Assembly: GCF_005047655.1 (NCBI RefSeq)
Contig: NZ_SUKF01000002.1
Location: 436,930-500,929, forward strand
Length of the DNA: 64,000 nt
Direction of reading: 5' to 3'
Source: Sinimarinibacterium arenosum
GTDB taxonomy: Bacteria > Pseudomonadota > Gammaproteobacteria > Nevskiales > Nevskiaceae
The stretch's first letter is position 1, and the number at the start of each line of letters is the position of its first letter. The notes under the pieces are model-generated. The model saw only the letters and a program-made list of their open reading frames with translations. It made no database searches and was not told the DNA's origin. The position numbers were made by a program, and so were the translations under genes. Positions 56,333 through 64,000 of the stretch are shown piece after piece.

Positions 56333-56561
56333 GCCAGTCTCTCCTTTTGTCGAAGCCGACGACTCAATTGCCGCTCCGATCTTAGAAAGCTTTACGGCAG
56401 CGCCCCCACGGTAAATCCGCCTCACACGTCATCGGCATGGTCGCGCGCCCGTTCATGCCTTCCGAACCGTCGCCTGATCGAGTCACGCCATTGAACCCCG
56501 TGGCCGGCAGGGCGACACCGTACAATCGCGCTCCCACAGGCTTTTCTGCAGCAGCGACCTC

Positions 56562-56789
56562 ATGCAAAGCGTCGAATTCCCTCTGAGCGGCGAATACATC
56601 GAACTCAATCAGCTGTTGAAGCTGGCGGGCGCCTGCGACAGCGGCGGCGCCGGCAAGGTTCTGGTGGCCGAGGGGCTGGTCTCGGTGGATGGTCAGATTG
56701 AAAGCCGCAAGACCGCGAAGATCCGCGCGGGACAGGTCGTCAACTGCGGCGACCTGTGCATCACCGTCGTCGCGGGTGACGTGGACTGA
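56562..56789 (+). CDS. Small S4-domain RNA-binding protein, YbcJ-like
   Basis: The 75-residue protein is a single S4-like RNA-binding domain: YIELNQLLKLAGACDSGG, AKVLVAEGLVSVDGQIESRK-type strand-turn and AGQVVNCGDLCITVV. It resembles YbcJ of E. coli, whose role in ribosome or RNA metabolism is not settled. Its stop is four bases before the start of the YgjP-like peptidase gene, so the two likely share a transcript. Confidence 0.88.
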   Translation: MQSVEFPLSGEYIELNQLLKLAGACDSGGAGKVLVAEGLVSVDGQIESRKTAKIRAGQVVNCGDLCITVVAGDVD

Positions 56790-56793
56790 TCGC

Positions 56794-57330
56794 ATGGCTG
56801 CGGGTGACGACGCGCGCGACACGCTGATCCGGCGTTATCTCGGCACGTGTCCGGCGCCGTTGCAGTCGCAGATCCGTGAACTGATCGACAGCAACCGGCT
56901 CGCGCCCTATCTGCGGCAGCGCTATCCGGAACGCCATGCGATCCAGACCGACGGCGCCTTGTACGACTACGTGCAGGATCTGAAACAGTCCCACCTGCGC
57001 AGCTCGCCGCCGATCCACAAGGTCATGTGGCAGAACAAGATGGACGTGCTGCAGAACGTGCTCGGTCTGCATACGGCGATCTCACGCGTGCAGGGCGGAC
57101 GCCTCAAGGCCAAAGCGGAAATCCGCGTCGCCAGTCTGTTCAAGGACACCGCGCCGGAGTTTCTGGAAATGGTGGTCGTGCACGAGCTGGCGCATCTGCG
57201 CGAGCGCGAGCACAACAAGGCGTTCTACCAGCTGTGCCGGCACATGCTGCCGGACTATCACCAGATCGAATTTGATCTGCGCCTGCTACTGCTGCAGCGC
57301 GCGCTGGGCGAAGCGCCCGCTGCCGGCTGA
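56794..57330 (+). CDS. YgjP-like metallopeptidase (DUF45/M48-type)
   Basis: The 178-residue protein has the zinc motif HELAH at residues 130-134 within VVVHELAHLREREHNKAFYQL, where H140 is the likely third ligand, and the family tail CRHMLPDYHQIEFDLRL. This matches the short YgjP/DUF45 metallopeptidases, of unknown substrate. There is no signal peptide, so it is cytoplasmic. The ATG at 56794 is used; the longer open frame overlaps the S4 gene in another phase. It ends eight bases from the convergent methyltransferase gene. Confidence 0.88.
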   Translation: MAAGDDARDTLIRRYLGTCPAPLQSQIRELIDSNRLAPYLRQRYPERHAIQTDGALYDYVQDLKQSHLRSSPPIHKVMWQNKMDVLQNVLGLHTAISRVQGGRLKAKAEIRVASLFKDTAPEFLEMVVVHELAHLREREHNKAFYQLCRHMLPDYHQIEFDLRLLLLQRALGEAPAAG

Positions 57331-57338
57331 TTGCGCGC

Positions 57339-58202
57339 TCAGCGCATCCGCGTTGCGAGCACGCCGTCACCGTTGAGCACGGTCGAGAAGCCGGCACGGC
57401 GCAGCCGGGTTGCCACCTCGTTCGGCACATCACGCTTGCTGGTCAGGCGGTTCGGTGCGCCGGTGTAGTGAAACAAGCGGCCGTTGACCTTGAGCACGCG
57501 CGCCAGCTGCACGTAGAACTCCTGAGAATACAGCTCGCCGGCAATGCCAAAGCGCGGCGGATCATGCAGGATCGCGTCCACCGATTCTCTGGGAATCTTG
57601 GCGATCTTTTCCGAGATGTCGCCTTGCGTCAGCGTCAGGCGCTCATCCGCCTGCGGCGACCACGGATTCAGGCTGCGCAGCCAGATCACATCCGGATTCT
57701 TCTCGTACGAATCCACGCGCAGAGCCCCGCCCTTCAGACACCACGCGGCGAAATACCCCAGGCCGCCGCAGGTATCGAGGATCACCTTGCCGCTGGGCTG
57801 GATCAGGCCGACCTTGCGTTCGGCATCCGCATACGGAGAAACATGCGCGGTCGGCAGCATCTTGATGCCGTCGATTTCAAATGTCGGCGCCCCCCATTCG
57901 GTCGGCACCAGCTTGATCAGCGAATTGCTGAAGCGCGCCGCCGGCTGAAAGCTGTCGTCATCCCAGTAATAGATCGTGCGGTCCTTGCAGACCTCGGCAT
58001 ACGGAAACGCGCGCCCGTTCCAGACCCACTCCGACGGTCCCACCGTGACCGTGCTGGTGCTGCGCCCCAGGTCCATCGAGCACGTAATGCTCGCCACCCC
58101 GGCGTCGCGCGCCTCAAGCAGTGCTTCGTGCACGGGTAGCGTCAACATCGGCCCCAGGGGCTTCACAGCCGGGGTTTCGCTCGCAGCCAAGGTTTCGCTC
58201 AC
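57339..58202 (-). CDS. SAM-dependent methyltransferase, spermidine synthase-like fold
   Basis: The 287-residue protein has a beta-rich N-terminal region (about 1-125), then a Rossmann methyltransferase core: ILDTCGGLGYFAAW as motif I, DSYEKNPDVIWL as motif II and SVDAILHDPPRFGIAGELYSQEF as motif IV, where DPPRF replaces the usual NPPY/DPPY. RLFHYTGAPNRL is at motif VI. The layout is reminiscent of spermidine-synthase-like or RNA methyltransferases. The substrate is unknown. The 143 bases upstream hold no other gene. Confidence 0.8.
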   Translation of the reverse strand: MSETLAASETPAVKPLGPMLTLPVHEALLEARDAGVASITCSMDLGRSTSTVTVGPSEWVWNGRAFPYAEVCKDRTIYYWDDDSFQPAARFSNSLIKLVPTEWGAPTFEIDGIKMLPTAHVSPYADAERKVGLIQPSGKVILDTCGGLGYFAAWCLKGGALRVDSYEKNPDVIWLRSLNPWSPQADERLTLTQGDISEKIAKIPRESVDAILHDPPRFGIAGELYSQEFYVQLARVLKVNGRLFHYTGAPNRLTSKRDVPNEVATRLRRAGFSTVLNGDGVLATRMR

Positions 58203-58345
58203 AGTGTTTCGATGTCCGCTGAGATCAACGCACCGCGCGTCGAACCGGCGCAGAGTTTAGCGCCTTGCCCTGTTGCGCGAGGGCTCGACGCGCCAACCGG
58301 TCCGCCGCGCCAGCCACACAGGCCGGCCCCGTGCAGATCGAAGCA

Positions 58346-59179
58346 TCAGAACGCGTAACGCGCAGCCAGCATCAAACCACTCGCATCGACGTTGACGCGG
58401 CCCCGCGTCGTGCCGAGCAAAGTGCCGTCTGCCGCGTACACACGGAAAGTCGTCGTCCCCGAATAGGGCGCGTAGACCGCAGCGGCCAGCAGCCCCCAGC
58501 GATCCGTCATCGTGTAGGACACCCCGAGCTTGACCGCGGGCGCCCACAGCGGCGGCGCCGAGACGCGCACCGACGTCGGGCCGGGCTTGAGTGAATTCAG
58601 CGCCAGCGGCCTGCCGAATTCGTCGTTGATGGCCTGTTCGAACTCCGGATCGAGCTGCAGCTGAGTAAACCAGGTGTAGGTCGCGCCCAGCGCGGCGAAC
58701 GGACGCAGCCGATCATCCGCATCGCCCCACAGAAACTGCAGCGAAAAAATCGGACTCCATTGCCGCACTGTCATCAGCGGGTTGAGCTGCGGATCGCCCA
58801 GATCGATCCGGAACAGTGCCGCGCTCGGCCCCGGTGGCGCAGCGATACCCCGCCCTTCCACCTCGACCACTGGCGGATAGCCACCATCGACTTCAATCGA
58901 AATCCGGTCCGTGACGAAATACGCGACCGACGTCACCAACGTCGCCAGATCACGCGGATGCGCCGACAGGCCATCGGTATCGAACGACTGCGGAATCCCC
59001 AGCAGCGGATAATTCGAATTCAGTTCGGTATGGACGGCGGTCTCCGAGCCGAGGCTGCGGCCATACATCGCACCCACCAGCAGCCAGGTATCGCCGGCCT
59101 CCTGCGCCGATGCGCCGCTCGCGATTGCACTCAGCGGCAGCGCCATCAAAGCCAGTTGTTTCAGAGGTGTCCGATACAT
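58346..59179 (-). CDS. OmpW-family outer-membrane protein
   Basis: The 277-residue protein has a signal peptide (cleavage after ASA, about residue 25) and the OmpW pattern: DLATLVTSVAYFVTDRISIEVDGGYPP, PIFSLQFLWGDADDRLRPFAALGATYTWFTQ and a C-terminal MLAARYAF. OmpW is an eight-strand barrel with a hydrophobic channel for small apolar molecules. It is longer than E. coli OmpW because of loops around residues 95-110. The ATG at 59179 is chosen for the signal peptide. Confidence 0.88.
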   Translation of the reverse strand: MYRTPLKQLALMALPLSAIASGASAQEAGDTWLLVGAMYGRSLGSETAVHTELNSNYPLLGIPQSFDTDGLSAHPRDLATLVTSVAYFVTDRISIEVDGGYPPVVEVEGRGIAAPPGPSAALFRIDLGDPQLNPLMTVRQWSPIFSLQFLWGDADDRLRPFAALGATYTWFTQLQLDPEFEQAINDEFGRPLALNSLKPGPTSVRVSAPPLWAPAVKLGVSYTMTDRWGLLAAAVYAPYSGTTTFRVYAADGTLLGTTRGRVNVDASGLMLAARYAF

Positions 59180-59258
59180 CCGATAGAGCGTAGCCCAGCA
59201 CGCTCCGCCGAAGGTCAAGGAACGGTCAACGACATCGTCGTCGCTGCGCCACCGCACG

Positions 59259-60392
59259 CTAGGCCTTGCGCCACAACAGCGGTGCAAGCGCCAGGAAATA
59301 GATCGAAAAGGCGCCCGCCCACAGCATCGCGCTGCCGCTCCAGCCGCTGATGCCGCCGAGCGGCCACACGGCATAACTGCCCACGCGCAGCACGCCCGCG
59401 GCCACCACCGCGATAAACGCGAAGACCAGCCAGCGACCGGCGACGATTGGGCGTCCGGAGTGCCCCAACGCCACACGCGTCATCATGCCGAGGCCCAGAC
59501 AGCCCAGACCGCCCGCCATCAGGATGTGAATCGGCAGCGTCAGCGGCGAGTGCAGCCAGCCCAGATGCAGCAGCGCCGCCACGCCATACGCGGCGACGAG
59601 CCAGGCATAGCCCACATGCAATATCCACAGCATCGGTTCGCGCACGGTCCGCCACGGCTGCCACAGCAGCAGACGCAGCAGCGCGGACGCGCCGGCGATT
59701 GCCGCTGCCACACCGGCCCAGATCGTTAGCGGCAGGGCCACCACCAGCACACCCGCCAGCAGTGCGCTGAGCGTGGACAGCCAGTTCAGCCACGGCCACT
59801 GCAGCGGCGTGTACTGCAAGCGGTTGGCCGAGAAGAAGGGGATCACACGACCGCCCATGAAGACCATCAGGAACCCCACCAGCCATGCCGTCAGGGTGAT
59901 CAGCTGCCGCGCCTGATCGATCTGCTGATGGCGCAGGCTCCAATGGAAACCCAGATTGATCAGCGCCAGCCCCCACAGAAACGGGATGAACATGTAATTG
60001 CGCCGATTGCCGCTGCGCAGCAGCACCCGCGTCATCATCGCCGCCAGCAGCGGCAGCACGCCGCTGTCGAACACGGCGGAGAACCGCTGCCACTCCACGT
60101 CTGGCACCAGTGCGGTCACGCGTGCGCAGAGCCAGATCACCACCAGCAACGCCAGCGAAGCCGGCGTCGTTGTTTTCTGGCCGGTCCAGTTCGCCGCGGC
60201 CGTCAGCACAAAGCCCGCGATGACCGCGGTCGCGAAGCCCAGCAGCATTTCGTGCGCATGCCACAAGGTGGCGTTCGGCAGCAGCGGCACCGCGCCGGAC
60301 AAACCGCCAAGCCAGACCAGCACGCTCACTGCCGTGTACAGCGCAGCCAGCGGGAAGAATGGGCGGAACGCCTGGGTCAGATAGATCGGCAT
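59259..60392 (-). CDS. NnrS-family membrane protein
   Basis: The 377-residue protein has about twelve membrane spans and the NnrS pattern: AFRPFFPLAALYTAVSVLVWL at the start, LWHAHEMLLGFATAVIAGFVLTAAANWTG, FMGGRVIPFFSANRL and the C-terminal GGLGCLGLGMMTRVALGHSGR. NnrS proteins are haem- and copper-binding membrane proteins linked to nitric oxide stress and denitrification. No nitrite or nitric oxide reductase is in the window. The start at 60392 (MPIYLTQ) fits the first span; the frame is open a little farther upstream. Confidence 0.92.
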   Translation of the reverse strand: MPIYLTQAFRPFFPLAALYTAVSVLVWLGGLSGAVPLLPNATLWHAHEMLLGFATAVIAGFVLTAAANWTGQKTTTPASLALLVVIWLCARVTALVPDVEWQRFSAVFDSGVLPLLAAMMTRVLLRSGNRRNYMFIPFLWGLALINLGFHWSLRHQQIDQARQLITLTAWLVGFLMVFMGGRVIPFFSANRLQYTPLQWPWLNWLSTLSALLAGVLVVALPLTIWAGVAAAIAGASALLRLLLWQPWRTVREPMLWILHVGYAWLVAAYGVAALLHLGWLHSPLTLPIHILMAGGLGCLGLGMMTRVALGHSGRPIVAGRWLVFAFIAVVAAGVLRVGSYAVWPLGGISGWSGSAMLWAGAFSIYFLALAPLLWRKA

Positions 60393-60557
60393 GCGGATAC
60401 GGCACTCTGGCAAGGCAACGACGCCCATTCTGCAGCGAATGCGCGGATGCTGTAGCCGAAAACGATACTCGCCGGCGCCAGAACGGACGCGGTACTGCAG
60501 ACATCAGGCGCAGCGCAACGAGGCCCCGGGACTGGGATCGGACGTCCGCTGCGTCAG

Positions 60558-61211
60558 TCAGCCGGTCTTATCCGCCCAGCCACGCAACAGCAGCAGCATC
60601 GTGTTGAGCTCTTCAATCTGTTGCACGGTGATCTGCGCCGCCAGCGTACGCACCGCAGGAATATCGGTATTGAGCGAAGCGAAATGCGCCATCGGCAGCC
60701 CGCCCTGATGATGGCGAATCATCAGCTGCAGAAACAGCGCGTCACGCGCGTCGCCATCCAGCGCACGCAGCTGATTGAGTTCCTCGCTGCTCGCCAGCCC
60801 CGGCATGCCGCCCGGCGCACTCTGGCAATCCAGCAGATAGCGGGACAACGCGGCGTCCGGAGGGACCTTGCCCAGCAGCATCCAGTCCATCTCGCGCGTG
60901 GCCGGCAGCAGCGGCTTGCCCCACAAGCCAAGCCAGCCGCGCATCTGTCCGATTTCCAGCAGCTGCGCGGACGCGATCGAACTCGCCAGACCGCCCAGGC
61001 GGGTCGTCCCGCTGTTCAACAGCGTCTGCGCCATGACGACAGCCTGGTCGTGATGCAGGCTCATGAACTGGGCGAAGCCGATCTCCACCGGGCCGGCTTC
61101 CGCAGTCGCCGTCGCGGTCCGCGCCTGGCCGAGCCGTTGCCCCAACGCGAACGCGGCCGTCAGCCCCGCCAGCACCGCGATGCCGAGCACGATGCTCCGC
61201 ATGCCTTTCAC
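60558..61211 (-). CDS. DUF305 periplasmic protein
   Basis: The 217-residue product starts with a membrane anchor or signal (SIVLGIAVLAGLTAAFALG) and has the two DUF305 motifs, FAQFMSLHHDQAVVMAQTLL and LFLQLMIRHHQGGLPMAHF. The paired histidines and methionines suggest metal binding, perhaps copper, as proposed for this family. It lies 24 bases downstream of the LVIVD-repeat gene on the same strand and is probably co-transcribed with it. An ATG three codons in (61202) is also possible. Confidence 0.88.
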   Translation of the reverse strand: MKGMRSIVLGIAVLAGLTAAFALGQRLGQARTATATAEAGPVEIGFAQFMSLHHDQAVVMAQTLLNSGTTRLGGLASSIASAQLLEIGQMRGWLGLWGKPLLPATREMDWMLLGKVPPDAALSRYLLDCQSAPGGMPGLASSEELNQLRALDGDARDALFLQLMIRHHQGGLPMAHFASLNTDIPAVRTLAAQITVQQIEELNTMLLLLRGWADKTG

Positions 61212-61235
61212 CGGATCGATCTCACTGGATCGGCT

Positions 61236-62825
61236 TCACTGGATCGGATAGGCGCCGTTGGTGAATTCCAGCACCATGAAACCGTTGTCCATGCAGGTGA
61301 CCCAGAGCTGATCGCCGACGAAACGCGGCGGCGAGCTGCACCAGTCCGCGCTGAGGTCACCGGACAGCAGATCGCCGTTGGCCAGCGCCCCGGACACCAT
61401 GTTCGGCAACTCCGCCACGAAGGCACCGACGTAGCGCAGATCGACACCCAGCACGTCCGCCGGATTCTCGGTGCCCGAGGTGTACAGATCGGACACCGTC
61501 GGCGCCAATCCGCCTACCCAGGCGTGCAGAGAGTGCTGCAACTGCAGGCCCTTGCCGGTCTGCGCCGGCGGATTGAAGTACGCGATCTCGAACGGCTTCA
61601 TCGGGTCCGCAACGTTGAATACGCGGATGCCGGACTGGAAATAGCCGCAAGCCAGCGCCTTGGGATTGGTCGGCGTATCCACCGTGCAGTAATGCGCTTC
61701 GTAACCGAACACGCCGTCGCCAGCAGTGTCCGCCGTGCGCTTCTCGGCGTTTTCACGCAGCTGGATTTCGAGCTGGATCTGATTGACCACCACCGGCTGC
61801 GTCGGATCGGAGATATCAATGATGTGAATGCCTTCCGAATCGAATTCGTCCGGTGCAATCAGATACGGCTTGCCGCCCCAGGTCACCGGCAGTGCGTGCT
61901 GGCCGCAGCTGGCCGGATTCCAGCTCACCGAACCGATCTGGCGAATCATCGGCACCGGCGCACGGCTCTGGACTTCGCTGACATCCAGGATCACCACCCC
62001 GCCGGGGAAGCAGGTCGTCAGATACAGCGTGTTGCCGTCTTCGCTGAGTTCCACACCGTGGTTGGCCGGAAAGCCGGCGAAGCCGGTGTAGACGATCTTC
62101 GGCGTCGCGGGCTCGCTGACATCGATGGCCGTCAGCCCGCCCAGAACGTTGCCGGTGGCCCAGTAGGTGTTGCCATCCGGCGCCCAGTTGCCTTCATGGC
62201 CCATCAGATTTGCCGGCAGCTCCAGCGAGGTGTCGCCCAGACCATTCAAGTGCACCGGATGGGCACAGTCGGTCACGTCATAGACGTCGAAGAATCCGAC
62301 GCCCACTTCCAGTCCGACCGCCACACCGCCCAGCAGATTGCGCGGCTGGTTGGTCTTCAGCGACTCCCAGGTGCCGGTCAGAAACGACGGCGACGCCAGT
62401 GTCCCGGTCAGCACCGGCTGCGCGGGGTCCGCCGCACTGACCACATGCACGCCGCGAGTAGGTTCCAGCAATTGCAGCGGATCGACCAGCGCACCACTGG
62501 TGGACAGGTAGGCGCAGTCGCCGATCGACGGGCTGACCACGCTCGCACCATTGCCCTGGTACTGACCCACCAGCTTCAGGTTGCAGCTGTAGCCGTCCAG
62601 ATTGCGGCCGTTGTCACGATCCTCGCGCGATACCTGCCCTTGCAGTCCGGTTTCCGGCTGGGACCCGTCACCGCACCTGGCCTTGGGCACCGATGCGTTG
62701 GAACCCGCGACGATGGCGGAGGGCGCGACGTCCTCGCTGCTGCCACATCCCGCAAGAAAGGCGCCGCCACACATCAGCACCGACAAGCATGCGCGTGTCG
62801 CCGCACTGCGGAATGTTGCTGGCAT
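61236..62825 (-). CDS. LVIVD-repeat lipoprotein
   Basis: The 529-residue protein has a lipoprotein signal ending FLAGC (Cys 27) and repeated beta-propeller-type blades of the LVIVD family: GLTAIDVSEPATPKIVYTG, GVVILDVSEVQSRAPVP, GIHIIDISDPTQPVVVN and GIRVFNVADPMKPFEIAYF. Such proteins are periplasmic or surface-exposed scaffolds. AGGAGA lies before the ATG at 62825, which decides the start. The DUF305 gene follows. Eleven or so cysteines are spread over the mature part. Confidence 0.85.
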   Translation of the reverse strand: MPATFRSAATRACLSVLMCGGAFLAGCGSSEDVAPSAIVAGSNASVPKARCGDGSQPETGLQGQVSREDRDNGRNLDGYSCNLKLVGQYQGNGASVVSPSIGDCAYLSTSGALVDPLQLLEPTRGVHVVSAADPAQPVLTGTLASPSFLTGTWESLKTNQPRNLLGGVAVGLEVGVGFFDVYDVTDCAHPVHLNGLGDTSLELPANLMGHEGNWAPDGNTYWATGNVLGGLTAIDVSEPATPKIVYTGFAGFPANHGVELSEDGNTLYLTTCFPGGVVILDVSEVQSRAPVPMIRQIGSVSWNPASCGQHALPVTWGGKPYLIAPDEFDSEGIHIIDISDPTQPVVVNQIQLEIQLRENAEKRTADTAGDGVFGYEAHYCTVDTPTNPKALACGYFQSGIRVFNVADPMKPFEIAYFNPPAQTGKGLQLQHSLHAWVGGLAPTVSDLYTSGTENPADVLGVDLRYVGAFVAELPNMVSGALANGDLLSGDLSADWCSSPPRFVGDQLWVTCMDNGFMVLEFTNGAYPIQ

Positions 62826-63052
62826 ACACCGTTCTCCTGTTTTGTAGTTTCCCACGCGCAACGCTGGCTTGAGGCGTGGGCTCGCGCATTCATGCGGGCG
62901 CAATGGCTGATCTTAGCGGATACAGCCCGATTTCATGTCGGCAAATCCGGGGGCCGAAGTCCGAGAACACCCCACACCTGCTGCGCCGGCGGCACCAAGT
63001 TCGCAGCCGACAGGTAAGATCAGGGACTCCCGCCCCAACCCAACAATCCCGC

Positions 63053-64000
63053 ATGCTGCAACCTTTGCGTGAATTCATGAAGCTGGGACCGGCCGGAGGC
63101 ATCGTGCTGATCGCCGCCGCGATCCTCGCAATGCTGATGGCCAATTCGCCATTGGCGAAGTACTACAACCTGCTGCTGGAGCTTCCGGTCGAGATCCGCG
63201 TCGGGCCGCTGGAGCTGGCCAAGCCCCTGCTGCTCTGGATCAACGACGGCCTGATGGCCGTGTTCTTCTTTCTCGTCGGGCTCGAACTCAAGCGCGAAAT
63301 TCTCGAAGGCGAGCTGCGCAACCCACGCACCGCCGCACTGCCGATCATCGGCGCCGTCGGTGGCATGGCGGTGCCGGCGCTGATCTATCTGTTCATCAAC
63401 CGCGACAACCCCGCGGCGGTCAACGGCTGGGCCATTCCCGCTGCCACCGACATCGCCTTCGCGCTCGGCGTGCTGTCGCTGCTCGGCCCACGCGTGCCAA
63501 CCTCGCTGAAGATTTTCCTGGTGTCACTGGCGATCTTCGACGACATGGGCGCCATCGTCATCATCGCGCTGTTCTACACCGCAGACCTGTCGACCACGGC
63601 GCTAAGCGTAGCGTTGCCCTGTCTGGTGATTCTGTTCGTCATGAACCGCCGTGGCGTCGCCCACATCGCCCCGTATGTGCTGGTCGGGCTCGTCATGTGG
63701 ATCGCTGTGCTCAAGTCCGGCGTACACGCCACGCTGGCCGGCGTCGCACTGGCCATGTTCATTCCGCTCAAGGACAAGAAGAACCCCGAACACTCGCCGC
63801 TGCACAGCGTCGAGGAAGACCTGCAGGGCGCTGTTGCCTTTGGCATCCTGCCGCTGTTTGCCTTCGCCAACTCCGGCGTCACGCTCGCCGGCACCGGCGC
63901 CGATCAATGGCTGCACTCGGTTCCGGTTGGCATCGCTGCCGGCCTGTTCGTTGGCAAGCAGGTTGGCGTATTCGGCCTGTGCTGGCTCGCGACGAAGATC
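63053..64000 (+). CDS. nhaA: Na+/H+ antiporter NhaA (partial at window edge)
   Basis: The frame starts at the ATG at 63053 and is open to the end of the window, giving 316 residues of a protein usually near 390. NhaA exports sodium in exchange for protons across the inner membrane. The visible part has [57 protein letters not shown] and the ion-binding Asp pair in [15 protein letters not shown]. It is divergent from the LVIVD gene across 227 bases, in which I see no other gene. Confidence 0.96.
   Translation, partial: MLQPLREFMKLGPAGGIVLIAAAILAMLMANSPLAKYYNLLLELPVEIRVGPLELAKPLLLWINDGLMAVFFFLVGLELKREILEGELRNPRTAALPIIGAVGGMAVPALIYLFINRDNPAAVNGWAIPAATDIAFALGVLSLLGPRVPTSLKIFLVSLAIFDDMGAIVIIALFYTADLSTTALSVALPCLVILFVMNRRGVAHIAPYVLVGLVMWIAVLKSGVHATLAGVALAMFIPLKDKKNPEHSPLHSVEEDLQGAVAFGILPLFAFANSGVTLAGTGADQWLHSVPVGIAAGLFVGKQVGVFGLCWLATKI

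Noticed and set aside
60621..63017. Plus-strand frame of 798 residues across the DUF305 and LVIVD genes
   Set aside because: Antisense to two clear genes, with Arg/His/Gln-rich product and no recognisable domain.

Overview
The window is chromosomal DNA of a GC-rich gammaproteobacterium. Two gene orders support this. The first is tRNA-Tyr, tRNA-Gly, tRNA-Thr, tuf (positions 1-553), with birA and coaX further along. The second is coaBC, dut, argB, pyrE, exoA (21.8-27 kb), which matches the dfp-dut-argB-pyrE-crc order of pseudomonads as I remember it. The abundance of TonB receptors, secreted esterases and DUF4124/DUF6763-type proteins would suit the Nevskiales/Xanthomonadales side of the class, but that placement is inference. 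I see no CRISPR array, insertion sequence, prophage or toxin-antitoxin module.

Layout. 0-0.6 kb: head of a stable-RNA/tuf operon on the minus strand. 0.7-9.3 kb: an accessory block between the tRNAs and coaX. It holds a lipoprotein phosphoesterase overlapping a two-haem cytochrome, the helicase hrpB, and three overlapping TadE/TadE/TadG-like genes. 9.4-16.3 kb, minus strand: coaX, birA, plsY and an M61 peptidase in one tight run, then the leftover C-terminus of a TonB receptor, a DUF4197 protein and a CehA/McbA-type metallohydrolase. 16.4-20.4 kb, plus strand: two overlapping alpha/beta hydrolases, a Ser/Thr kinase fused to a cyclic-nucleotide-binding domain, and a glycine-zipper lipoprotein with a clear terminator. 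20.5-28.3 kb: purD, coaBC, dut, argB, a DUF4124 protein, pyrE, exoA, ampG. 28.3-34.7 kb: GNAT, DUF6763, a coiled-coil exported protein, aldo/keto reductase, phosphoribulokinase, trmB, a PaiB-like protein, thiG, tRNA-Gly(CCC) and thiS. 34.7-38.8 kb: a TonB-dependent receptor divergent from an OmpR-type two-component system, with two inverted repeats in the shared intergenic region. 38.9-43.2 kb: AsmA, an exported SRPBCC-like protein, mutY, yggX. 43.2-45.7 kb: ergothioneine genes egtD/egtB and tRNA-Phe. 46.2-55.1 kb: one giant cyclic beta-1,2-glucan synthase gene (about 2970 residues). 55-64 kb: a secretory lipase, S4 protein, YgjP-like peptidase, methyltransferase, OmpW, NnrS, DUF305 protein, LVIVD-repeat lipoprotein and the start of nhaA.

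How the genes work together. Much of the window is housekeeping: CoA (coaX, coaBC), biotin (birA), phospholipid (plsY), nucleotides (purD, dut, pyrE), arginine (argB), thiamine (thiS, thiG), DNA repair (mutY, exoA) and tRNA modification (trmB). An envelope/stress theme runs through the rest: periplasmic glucan, AsmA, OmpW, TonB uptake, ergothioneine, YggX, NnrS and NhaA.

I found no clear, wholly new defence or mobile system. The most interesting items are the receptor/two-component intergenic region, the kinase-cNMP fusion with a DFS motif, the phosphoesterase-cytochrome overlap pair, the orphan TadE/TadE/TadG cluster, and the thiS/thiG split around a tRNA gene.
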